Shown piece by piece: positions 15,422 through 22,026 of a stretch of DNA of 23,867 nucleotides (the first letter of the stretch is position 1; every line of letters begins with the position of its first letter). A model generated the notes under the pieces. That model was given only the letters and a program-made list of their open reading frames with translations. It was not told the origin of the DNA and did not search any database. This DNA is from Acetobacteraceae bacterium (GTDB lineage: Bacteria; Pseudomonadota; Alphaproteobacteria; Acetobacterales; Acetobacteraceae). The stretch spans positions 1-23,867 of the forward strand of contig PLSZ01000039.1 in assembly GCA_003164305.1 (NCBI GenBank), written 5' to 3'. The translations under genes were made by a program, and so were the position numbers.

Positions 15422-15817
15422 CGAGAGATCCCTTCCGTCAGTTGAGGCAGCGTTACGCGCCGTCCCCGGCGCTGTCCAGAGCGGCGCGTTGACAGACCGG
15501 CGCGGCATGCGCGGGGGGCTGACAGGCGCCGGGGATTCACCCCGGACCTCACCAGGGGCGCTGCCACATTGGCATCAGGATAAGGTCGGCGAAGGCGAAA
15601 TCCTCCCCCGAACGTCATACCCGGGCTGGACCTGAGGATCGGGCCGCCCGGGCGCCTGGTCTGACTTTCGGCATCCTTCGCGTGTCGAGAGATCCTCGGG
15701 TCAAGCCCAGGATGACGGACAGAGGCGAACATATCCCTTCCCGGTAGCTTTTCCTGATGCCTATGGGGCGGCGCCCTCGCGCTTGCTCAGCCTCAGGCGC
15801 TTGCCCCGGCGGGCGGA
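15422..15817. other. Gene-free gap with an imperfect inverted repeat
   Basis: A 396-bp gap upstream of the flavin reductase gene and downstream of the membrane protein gene at 15818. No convincing coding sequence. Its main content is a pair of inverted REP-like arms at 15613-15717, listed separately. The flavin reductase promoter should lie near its left end. Confidence 0.6.
15613..15717. repeat. Inverted REP-like arms around a 50-bp spacer
   Basis: The left arm (15613-15640) begins CGTCATACCCGGGCT and ends GAGGATC; the right arm (15691-15717) is its near-complement, beginning GATCCTCGGGTCAAGCCC. About 27 bp per arm with a few mismatches. It shares the GTCAT...GGGCTTGACC...ATC layout with the three elements at 2723-2941 but is a distinct subtype ending in GAGGATC. 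Confidence 0.65.
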
Positions 15818-16429
15818 TTACTGGTGAGACTCGACTGTTTCGTCCGGGGCGATCAGGCCGCCGCGCAACAGCCGCAGTGGCGCGCGGCAATAAAGTTTGG
15901 CGTCGTTAAAGGGATCGGTGATGATTTTGGTGGCCCAGGCGAGGCCGGTCATGACGTCTCGGATGACGAACAATTGCACGGTCCGGAACACCAGGCCGCT
16001 GACGCCCACCACCAGCCAAAGATAGCCCACGAGACGGGCGAACTGAATCCAGGTTCTGGGCGCGGCGACCAGGCCGAGCATCGTTGGGTCTGCCAGCAGC
16101 AGCACCGGCGACAACGCCCACACCGTCATCAGAACGATTTTGCGACGGATGTTGTACCCAACCTTGATCGCTTCCTTGTACGCGTCGGTCGCCTGGTTGA
16201 CGACGTCGTAATCGCGCGGCTCGAAGAAAAAATGCCCGGTTTGCCGGCTGGTCATCGCCACCAACCACGCGATCAGCGCGGCCAGCGCGGGGTCCTTGAA
16301 CATCAGCACGTAAGCGCCAAGGAAGGTGATCGCGCTCAGCAGATGCAGCGATTGGTTCACCAGGCTGTGGTGATAGTAACGATGATCGTCCCATCGCTGG
16401 GTTCTGAGCGTGTCGAGAAATCGGGTCAT
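15818..16429 (-). CDS. Conserved His-rich membrane protein, Mpo1/DUF962-like
   Basis: A 203-residue protein with about four hydrophobic segments (roughly residues 27-43, 47-61, 97-115, 128-150). It has conserved-looking histidines in H-R-Y-Y-H-H-S (16-22), S-L-H-L-L (about 29) and T-G-H-F-F-F-E (about 66). The last motif resembles the G-H-x-x-F-E of Mpo1-like/DUF962 proteins, ER 2-hydroxy fatty acid dioxygenases in yeast and membrane proteins of unknown role in bacteria. I infer a distant relation only; I recognise the family as conserved in Rhodospirillales-type genomes but cannot give a function. ATG 16429 has AAGGAAA upstream. It is followed upstream on the same strand by a lipid methyltransferase 71 nt away, compatible with a membrane-lipid role. 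Confidence 0.72.
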   Translation of the reverse strand: MTRFLDTLRTQRWDDHRYYHHSLVNQSLHLLSAITFLGAYVLMFKDPALAALIAWLVAMTSRQTGHFFFEPRDYDVVNQATDAYKEAIKVGYNIRRKIVLMTVWALSPVLLLADPTMLGLVAAPRTWIQFARLVGYLWLVVGVSGLVFRTVQLFVIRDVMTGLAWATKIITDPFNDAKLYCRAPLRLLRGGLIAPDETVESHQ

Positions 16430-16500
16430 CAGGTTTCCTTACGCGTTTCAGGGAGAGCAACACAGCCTGGGTTATCGGGATTGTTCCGGAGCGGAGCAGG

Positions 16501-17169
16501 TCAGCGTTGTTCCGGACCGTGATCGGCCAGACGGCCGTAGCGCAGCAGCCAGAAATGGCCCAACGGCGGCAGCGCCCGCCGTTCCAGCAGCCGAACCGAT
16601 TTCGACCGCGCGGCCCACCGTTCATAGCGCGACCAGGGAAACTCGGTGCGAAAGCCGAGCTTCGTGGTCAGCGGCATCAGCCATTTTTCCAGTGTGCCGC
16701 GCAAGCCGGTTTCGGCGCCGATGCGGGTCGTCAGGATGATCTCGCCGCCAGGACGCACCACGCGGGCGAATTCGTCCAGCGCGCGTTCCGGGTTGGGGAT
16801 CGCGGTGACCACGTATTGCGCCACCACGACGTCGAAGGAGGCATCGGCGACAGGGAGACATTCCGCATCCATCACCTCCAGCGCTTCGACGTTACTCAGG
16901 CCCTGGGCTTCGACCCGGCGGCGGGCCTTGTCCAGCATGGGTTCCGAGATGTCGATGCCCACGACCCGTGTGCCGCGGGCATAGTCGGCAAGCGACAGGC
17001 CGGTGCCGACGCCGACTTCAAGGACGCGCCCGCCGACGGCCTCGGCTGCCCTGACGGCGGCGCGGCGGCCCTGGCGGAAGACCGGGCCGAAGACGAGGTC
17101 ATAGATGGGTGCCCAGCGGCCGTAGGCCTCGGCGACCTGGTCGCGGTCCATCACGTTGGCTATCGCCAT
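16501..17169 (-). CDS. PmtA-like class I SAM methyltransferase
   Basis: A 222-residue class I methyltransferase similar to the Rhodobacter/Sinorhizobium PmtA group (phosphatidylethanolamine N-methyltransferase), which makes phosphatidylcholine in three SAM-dependent steps at the inner membrane. Signatures are A-Y-G-R-W-A-P-I-Y-D-L-V-F-G near the N-terminus (typical of PmtA), SAM motif I V-L-E-V-G-V-G-T-G (49-57), acidic G-I-D-I-S (71-75), D-A-E-C-L-P, and R-P-G-G-E-I-I-L. UbiE/COQ5-like methyltransferases share parts of this pattern, so substrate assignment is moderate. ATG 17169 has GGAGAA about 7 nt upstream. Confidence 0.85.
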   Translation of the reverse strand: MAIANVMDRDQVAEAYGRWAPIYDLVFGPVFRQGRRAAVRAAEAVGGRVLEVGVGTGLSLADYARGTRVVGIDISEPMLDKARRRVEAQGLSNVEALEVMDAECLPVADASFDVVVAQYVVTAIPNPERALDEFARVVRPGGEIILTTRIGAETGLRGTLEKWLMPLTTKLGFRTEFPWSRYERWAARSKSVRLLERRALPPLGHFWLLRYGRLADHGPEQR

Positions 17170-17950
17170 AAGGGTTCTCCGGTGTGCGGGGACGGTCGCC
17201 GGTGCGGATACGGATCGCCGATGTTCGCGGCGACGGCGTCCATGGGGGGGGGCTCTCGATTCGATGACATCAGCCGATTCGCCATCGAGGGCATGAGCGC
17301 GGCGATCAGCCGACTGCTCCGGCCTTCACCGATGGGGGCGTCACGCCAGAGACCGTGCCGTGGATTATTTCGCTCATGCGTGCTTCCTGTTTCCCGGCGA
17401 CGCGGTGGTCGCGCGGCGCATACATCGCATTTAATCGCTGGAGTCACGACTGGAAAAAATGTTTTATGGATGACACTTATGTGTCAACATCATCGAACTC
17501 GCGAGACAGCCGCGTTAAATGGCGGGTCGGTCTCCGTTTATGATGTGGTTCGCGGATTCGTCATCGTGCCGTCACGAATCCGTCATATGGCGATCGAGGG
17601 CGGTATCGACATAATGGCGGAGCGCGACTCGGGATCCGTGGAATTGGCGAACCGCGTGCCGCACCAGGTCGAGGCCCGGCCAGGACGGGAGAAAATCGGC
17701 GGCGCGTCCTGATTCTGGAGGGATCGCATTTCGGGACCGCGAGGGCGGTTCGACTCGAACATCGCGGGGTCGCAGCCGGTGAAGACCGTGGGTAAGGCGA
17801 AGCGTGTCGCCCAACCGCATGAAACCAGACCCCGCCGTCGCGATTGCCCTGCGCGCTTCGCTGGTTGGGCAGTTCCCTGGCCGGCGGTCCATGAGCCACT
17901 CAGGCGCGCGACTGGCGCGCACGTTTACCGCATGGCAACGCGGGGGCGGC
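17170..17950. other. Gene-poor 780-bp region
   Basis: No convincing gene: open frames of 60-116 codons exist on both strands but lack family signatures, good ribosome-binding sites and consistent coding bias. The stretch 17440-17500 is AT-richer than its surroundings. It contains a nine-G homopolymer (17244-17252), the palindrome listed at 17471-17486 and a 13-bp palindrome GTTCGA-C-TCGAAC at 17748-17760. It is the downstream end of the frd-rquA operon and the upstream region of the PmtA-like gene. Confidence 0.6.
17471..17487 (-). promoter_or_regulatory. Candidate operator/-35 element, TGACAC-N4-GTGTCA
   Basis: A perfect 6-bp inverted repeat TGACAC-TTAT-GTGTCA in an AT-rich pocket. On the minus strand its edge reads TTGACA (17487-17482), a consensus -35 hexamer, so a bound regulator would block a promoter pointing towards the PmtA-like gene 300 bp away. 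No good -10 is visible at 16-18 nt. Confidence 0.4.
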
Positions 17951-18661
17951 TCAACGCCGCTCCGCGATCACGGTTTGGTACATGTCGCCGAACCGCGTGC
18001 GTTTGCGCCATTGGAACGCGGTGGAACGCGCACCGGCGAGTTCTTCGATCTCATGCGACCACATCGTGCGGGCAAACGGCTCCAGCCGGTCGAAGACCTG
18101 CCTCATGACGGGCTTCAGCGGGTGCCACCATCGTGGGCGATGGTAATCGACGAAGATCGCCTTGCCACCCGGGCGCACCAGGCCGAGCATCGCGTGCACG
18201 ACACGGACTTTCACGTCGTCCGGTACCTCATGCAGCAGGAAGAAGCACGTCACGGCGTCGAACTGGCTTTGTTCTGGGTCCGCCGCGTCGCCGCACGCCA
18301 CGTTGACCCTCGGCAGGCCAGCCACCTTGCGCCGTGTCAGCGCGACCTGCAGCGGCGCGATGTCGCGGATCTCGAGGCTTCCCGACGGCCCGGCACGGCC
18401 CGCGAGTTGGCGGGAGAACGTGCCATATACGGCGGCCGGCTGGAAAATCCGGTCGCCCGGCGTCACCGCCGCCAGCACGTCGCCGATCAGACGTTGCGCG
18501 TTGCCCCACAGGATCGTTTGCACGACGAACTGGCGATCCAGAAACCCGGTCAGCCACGGGGTCAGATAGGCCCACGTGTAGACTTCCCGAAGATAGTCGG
18601 GGAGGCGGTCGAGAGGGGCTTCGGGAGCGTCGATGTCGGCTGGTCGCAGGGCGAGGCTCAA
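17951..18661 (-). CDS. rquA: Rhodoquinone biosynthesis protein RquA
   Basis: A 236-residue RquA homologue. RquA is a SAM-dependent enzyme, derived from class I methyltransferases, that replaces a methoxy group of ubiquinone by an amino group to give rhodoquinone. Family features: L-P-D-Y-L-R-E-V-Y-T-W-A-Y near the N-terminus, V-V-Q-T-I-L-W-G-N-A-Q-R-L (46-58), Q-P-A-A-V-Y-G (74-80) in place of the glycine-rich SAM motif I of true methyltransferases, C-F-F-L-L-H-E-V-P (139-147), R-P-G-G-K and V-D-Y-H-R-P-x2-W-H-P (171-181). The start codon is TTG 18661, which overlaps the frdD stop as TTGA and has GGAG 8 nt upstream. It is the last gene of the transporter-frdABCD-rquA operon. Confidence 0.93.
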   Translation of the reverse strand: MSLALRPADIDAPEAPLDRLPDYLREVYTWAYLTPWLTGFLDRQFVVQTILWGNAQRLIGDVLAAVTPGDRIFQPAAVYGTFSRQLAGRAGPSGSLEIRDIAPLQVALTRRKVAGLPRVNVACGDAADPEQSQFDAVTCFFLLHEVPDDVKVRVVHAMLGLVRPGGKAIFVDYHRPRWWHPLKPVMRQVFDRLEPFARTMWSHEIEELAGARSTAFQWRKRTRFGDMYQTVIAERR

Positions 18662-19032
18662 AATCCGATCTCCAACAGCAATTCCAGCGTGACCAGCGTC
18701 AGCACGGCGGCGACACCATAGGTCGCCAGGCGCAAGATCGGCAACGCGCCGGCTCGCATGTCTTTCAGGGTCAGGAAGATCCGCTCGGCGCCATGCCAGA
18801 AGAACAGAGCGATCACCGCGAGCACGATCAGCTTGCCGAGCGGGTTTTGCGCGAATCGAAGAACGTGGCTGTAGTCGCCGAAGCCGCCTGGGACGCCGAG
18901 GCCGAACGGCAGCATGATGCCGGTCAGGACGATCAGAGCGGGGCCGAACAAGGCGGAAAGCATGCCTCCGGCGCCGAACATCAGCCAGAAAATCGGCGCC
19001 ATGGAGCGTCTCGGATTGGGGTGCGGGGTCAT
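18658..19032 (-). CDS. frdD: Fumarate reductase membrane anchor subunit D
   Basis: A 124-residue membrane anchor with three predicted helices, clearly homologous to E. coli FrdD (119 residues): N-P-x-R-S near the start, then F-W-x2-F-G-A-G-G-M, I-M-L-P-F-G-L, V-L-R-F-A-Q-x-x-x-G-K and a C-terminal A-A-V-L-T-L-V-T-L. With FrdC it anchors FrdAB on the cytoplasmic side of the inner membrane and forms the quinol site. No pair of helix histidines typical of heme-bearing anchors is apparent, as expected for the heme-free type. ATG 19032 overlaps the frdC stop as ATGA; the TGA stop overlaps the rquA TTG start. Confidence 0.92.
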   Translation of the reverse strand: MTPHPNPRRSMAPIFWLMFGAGGMLSALFGPALIVLTGIMLPFGLGVPGGFGDYSHVLRFAQNPLGKLIVLAVIALFFWHGAERIFLTLKDMRAGALPILRLATYGVAAVLTLVTLELLLEIGF

Positions 19033-19433
19033 GGCAGCGCTCCCGCGATCAAGAAGGCGGCGATCAGGGCGGCCGAGCACACCGCGGCGATCCCCACGCC
19101 GGCCAGGGTCAGTTTCTGTTGCGGCACGTGCCGCCCGTTGGCGATCAGTTTCGGCATCGTCTTCGGCATGGTCTGGAACCAGGTCACCACGTGCCAGATC
19201 ATCACCGCCAGCAACAACAGATGGATCAGCAACGAGAGCGGACTGGTGAGAAACGATCGGAAGCCCTCGAACGCCTCGGGGCCACGCGCCAGGCTGATCA
19301 GGCCGGCAAGCAGGATGCCGCCGTAGAGGACGACGCCGACGCCGGTCAATTCGCGCAACGTATAACCGAGATACGGTTTACGCGCCCACCAGTCGCGTGG
19401 CTGGGCTCGGACATAGGGCCGGCGTTCGCTCAT
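19029..19433 (-). CDS. frdC: Fumarate reductase membrane anchor subunit C
   Basis: A 134-residue membrane anchor homologous to E. coli FrdC (131 residues): R-R-P-Y-V-R at the start, W-W-x-x-x-P-Y, L-R-E-L-T, A-R-G-P-E-A-F-E-G-F, and H-V-V-T-W-F. Glu28 and His81 align with E. coli FrdC Glu29 and His82, residues implicated in quinol oxidation. Three transmembrane segments lie at about residues 29-49, 64-86 and 107-131. ATG 19433 overlaps the frdB stop as ATGA and the gene ends in an ATGA overlap with frdD, so translation of B, C and D is coupled. Confidence 0.93.
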   Translation of the reverse strand: MSERRPYVRAQPRDWWARKPYLGYTLRELTGVGVVLYGGILLAGLISLARGPEAFEGFRSFLTSPLSLLIHLLLLAVMIWHVVTWFQTMPKTMPKLIANGRHVPQQKLTLAGVGIAAVCSAALIAAFLIAGALP

Positions 19434-20221
19434 GATTTCGCTCCCGCCCCCTGATCTTTGGGTCTGATGAAGCGCAGGAAGAAGTCGAGCGCGCTTTTGG
19501 TCTTGTTCTGGTTGACGGCGTTGGCCGGATCGACCTGTTTCGGGCACGCGTCGGAGCAAACGCCGACCGCGGTGCAGGACCAGACGCCGTCCTCGCCGGC
19601 GATGCTGTCCAGACGAAGTTGCTGGCCGCCGTCGCGGGAGTCGCCGTTGTAGCGCTGCAGCAACGCCATGGCGCCGGGGCCGATGAAGTCGGGGTTGGCG
19701 CCGAACTGCGGACAGGCGGCGTAGCACAGCATGCAATTGATGCAATCGCTGAACGATTCATACGCCGCCATCTGCGCGGGAGTTTGCAGGTATTCGCCGG
19801 CCTCGATCGATTTCGGGGTCTTCGGGATGATGTATGGGTAAATGCTCTCGATCTTCTTAACGAAATCGCCGACGGTGACGACCAGGTCGCGCTCGATCGG
19901 GAAGTTGCGAAGCGGTTCGACGGTGACCGGATTGGGTGCCAGGTCTCGAACGAAGGTGTTGCAGGCGAGGCGCGGGTCGCCGTTGATCATCATGCCGCAA
20001 CTGCCGCAGATCGCCATGCGGCAGGACCAGCGGAACGACAGCGTGCCGTCCTGGGTGTCCTTGACCGACTGCAAGACCTGCAACACCGACATGTCGTCGG
20101 AATACGGCACCTGATACGCCTGGAACACCGGCTCGTGGTCCGACACGGGGCGGTAGCGCAACACCCGCAACTCGATGGTTTTGGTGCGTTCCATGATCTC
20201 AGACGTGGGGACCTCAGACAT
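19430..20221 (-). CDS. frdB: Fumarate reductase iron-sulfur subunit
   Basis: A 263-residue iron-sulfur subunit carrying electrons from the quinol site to the flavin. All three clusters are visible: [2Fe-2S] at Cys67, 72, 75 and 87 (S-C-R-M-A-I-C-G-S-C-G); [4Fe-4S] at Cys160, 163, 166 (C-I-N-C-M-L-C) with Cys226 (D-A-C-P); [3Fe-4S] at Cys170, 216, 222 (C-T-A-V-G-V-C). The third cluster loop and spacing match E. coli FrdB. Two starts are possible: ATG 20221, overlapping the end of frdA by 8 nt with AAGGATG upstream, or ATG 20194 (254 residues) closer to the E. coli length of 244. The first is preferred because of its ribosome-binding site and translational coupling. Confidence 0.94.
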   Translation of the reverse strand: MSEVPTSEIMERTKTIELRVLRYRPVSDHEPVFQAYQVPYSDDMSVLQVLQSVKDTQDGTLSFRWSCRMAICGSCGMMINGDPRLACNTFVRDLAPNPVTVEPLRNFPIERDLVVTVGDFVKKIESIYPYIIPKTPKSIEAGEYLQTPAQMAAYESFSDCINCMLCYAACPQFGANPDFIGPGAMALLQRYNGDSRDGGQQLRLDSIAGEDGVWSCTAVGVCSDACPKQVDPANAVNQNKTKSALDFFLRFIRPKDQGAGAKS

Positions 20222-22013
20222 GCGCCACATCCTTGTTGCCGGCTGTCGCGCGGGCGGCGGCGTCCGCCTGCTCGCCCAGAGCACCGTAGGCGCGTTGGGC
20301 GGGAGGAAGATGGGTGATTTTGACCGGACCGTAGCTGATCGTCGGCGGGCCGCCGTCCTGGTAATGCGCCAGGCTGTGGCGCAGGAACCGCGCGTCGTCG
20401 CGCTGTTCGAAGCCATCGATGCGCTGGTGCGCGCCGCGGGATTCTTCCCGGGCTATCGCGGAGTGCGCCATCGCTTCGGCGACATCCAGTTGGTAGCCGA
20501 GCTCGATGGCGGTGATCCAATCGGTGTTCCAGACGCGGGATTTGTCTTCCAGCGTGACGCCCGCCATGCGCTGTTTCAGGTTCGCCAGCGTGTCGCAGGT
20601 TTCGCGCATTTCGGGACCGAGACGATAGATGCCGCAGCCTTTTTCCATGCTGGCGGCCATCTCCGCGCGCATGGTCGCGTGCCGTTCGCCGTCGCCTTTC
20701 TGGGTCAGCAGGGCCAGCGCTTTCGCCTCAACCGCCTCGGTCTGGGTCGAGCGCTTCGCCGGTCCGGCCATCTTCGCGAATTTCGCCGCTTGTTCGCCGG
20801 CGACGCGGCCGAACACGGACAGTTCCGCGAGCGAATTGGAACCCAGGCGGTTGGCGCCGTGGATGCCGACGCTGGAACACTCGCCCGCGGCGTAAAGGCC
20901 AGCCAACGGCGAGGCGGTGTTGATGTCCACCAGGATGCCGCCCATCGTGTAATGAACCGCCGGGCGTACCGGGATTGGCGTGGTGGCCGGATCGATACCC
21001 ATGAACTGCTCGGCCATTTCGCAAATCAGTGGCAGACGCTCCTTGATTTTGGCGCGGCCGAGATGGCGCAAATCCAACAACACGGTCGCGCCTTGCGGAG
21101 TGCTGACGGTGTTGCCCTTCCGCTCCTCATGCCAGAAGGCCTGGCTCAGGCGGTCGCGCGGGCCGAGTTCCATGAACTTGTTGCGCGGCTCGGGCGACGC
21201 GGGACCGAGGCCGTAGTCCTGCAAGTAACGATCGCCATTCTTGTTGAGCAGGAAGGCGCCCTCGCCGCGGCAGGCTTCGGTGAACAGCAGACCGGTGCCC
21301 GGCATGCAGGTCGGGTGATACTGCACGAATTCCATGTCGCGCAGCGGCACGCCGTGGCGGTAGGCCAGCGCCATGCCGTCGCCGGTGACGATGCCGCCGT
21401 TGGTGTTCTGGCTGTACACGCGGCCGGCGCCGCCGGTGGCGATGACCACGGCCTTCGCGTGGATCGCGGTGAACTCCCCGGTCGAGAGCGCCAGCATCAC
21501 GGCGCCCTGGACACGGCCTTCATCGGACAGCAGATCGACGCAGAAGTATTCGTCGAAGCGGCGGATCGAGGGGAACTGGATCGAGGTCTGGAACAACGTG
21601 TGCAGAATGTGGAAGCCGGAGCGGTCGGCGGCGAACCAGGTGCGCTCGATCTTCATGCCACCGAAGGCGCGGACGTTGATGTGGCCGTCGGGTTTGCGGC
21701 TCCAGGGGCAGCCCCAGTGCTCCAGTTGCACCATTTCGGGGGTGCAACGGGAGACGAAGTAGTCGACGACATCCTGCTCGCACAGCCAATCGCCGCCGGC
21801 GACGGTGTCGTGGAAGTGGTTCTCCAGGCTGTCGTGGCTTTGCACGACGCCGGCCGAGCCGCCCTCGGCCGCCACGGTATGGCTGCGCATCGGGAACACC
21901 TTGGAGACCAGGGCGATATTCAGCTCAGGGGCCGATTGCGCTGCGGCGATGGCGGCGCGGAGGCCGGCGCCGCCCGCGCCCAGAATGAGGATATCGGTAT
22001 CGACATGGTGCAT
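20214..22013 (-). CDS. frdA: Fumarate reductase flavoprotein subunit
   Basis: A 599-residue catalytic subunit that reduces fumarate to succinate. FAD is covalently bound through His45 in M-R-S-H-T-V-A-A-E-G-G, the same residue number as in E. coli FrdA. The dinucleotide fold G-A-G-G-A-G is at 12-17. Active-site residues align with E. coli His232, Arg287, His355 and Arg390: here His233 (Q-Y-H-P-T), Arg286 (E-L-G-P-R-D), His354 (A-V-H-Y-T-M-G-G) and Arg389 (H-G-A-N-R-L-G-S-N-S-L). The M-E-L-G-P-R-D...S-Q-A-F-W-H-E segment and the heme-free FrdC/D partners place it with E. coli-type fumarate reductases rather than the alphaproteobacterial succinate dehydrogenase. ATG 22013 follows the transporter stop by 13 nt, with GTGAGG upstream. 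Confidence 0.95.
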   Translation of the reverse strand: MHHVDTDILILGAGGAGLRAAIAAAQSAPELNIALVSKVFPMRSHTVAAEGGSAGVVQSHDSLENHFHDTVAGGDWLCEQDVVDYFVSRCTPEMVQLEHWGCPWSRKPDGHINVRAFGGMKIERTWFAADRSGFHILHTLFQTSIQFPSIRRFDEYFCVDLLSDEGRVQGAVMLALSTGEFTAIHAKAVVIATGGAGRVYSQNTNGGIVTGDGMALAYRHGVPLRDMEFVQYHPTCMPGTGLLFTEACRGEGAFLLNKNGDRYLQDYGLGPASPEPRNKFMELGPRDRLSQAFWHEERKGNTVSTPQGATVLLDLRHLGRAKIKERLPLICEMAEQFMGIDPATTPIPVRPAVHYTMGGILVDINTASPLAGLYAAGECSSVGIHGANRLGSNSLAELSVFGRVAGEQAAKFAKMAGPAKRSTQTEAVEAKALALLTQKGDGERHATMRAEMAASMEKGCGIYRLGPEMRETCDTLANLKQRMAGVTLEDKSRVWNTDWITAIELGYQLDVAEAMAHSAIAREESRGAHQRIDGFEQRDDARFLRHSLAHYQDGGPPTISYGPVKITHLPPAQRAYGALGEQADAAARATAGNKDVAHV

Positions 22014-22026
22014 AATCCGGCCTCAC

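Noticed and set aside
16507..17712. A 401-codon + strand frame covering the PmtA-like gene and the gene-poor gap
   Set aside because: The first half is antisense to a well-supported methyltransferase and the second half has no recognisable features or start signals.
17748..17760. A T-loop-like GTTCGAC stretch suggesting a tRNA
   Set aside because: It is a short palindrome (GTTCGA-C-TCGAAC); no acceptor, D or anticodon stems can be built around it.
17951..18661. Considered a UbiE/UbiG-type or generic methyltransferase
   Set aside because: The glycine-rich SAM motif is replaced by Q-P-A-A-V-Y-G and other RquA-specific segments are present.
17804..18721. A 305-codon + strand frame opposite rquA
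   Set aside because: Antisense shadow of rquA; the rquA frame has strong family motifs and a coupled start.
19029..22013. Considered succinate dehydrogenase (sdhCDAB) instead of fumarate reductase
   Set aside because: Gene order A-B-C-D, the FrdA segment M-E-L-G-P-R-D, and FrdC/FrdD anchors resembling E. coli's heme-free type all favour fumarate reductase, as does linkage to rquA.
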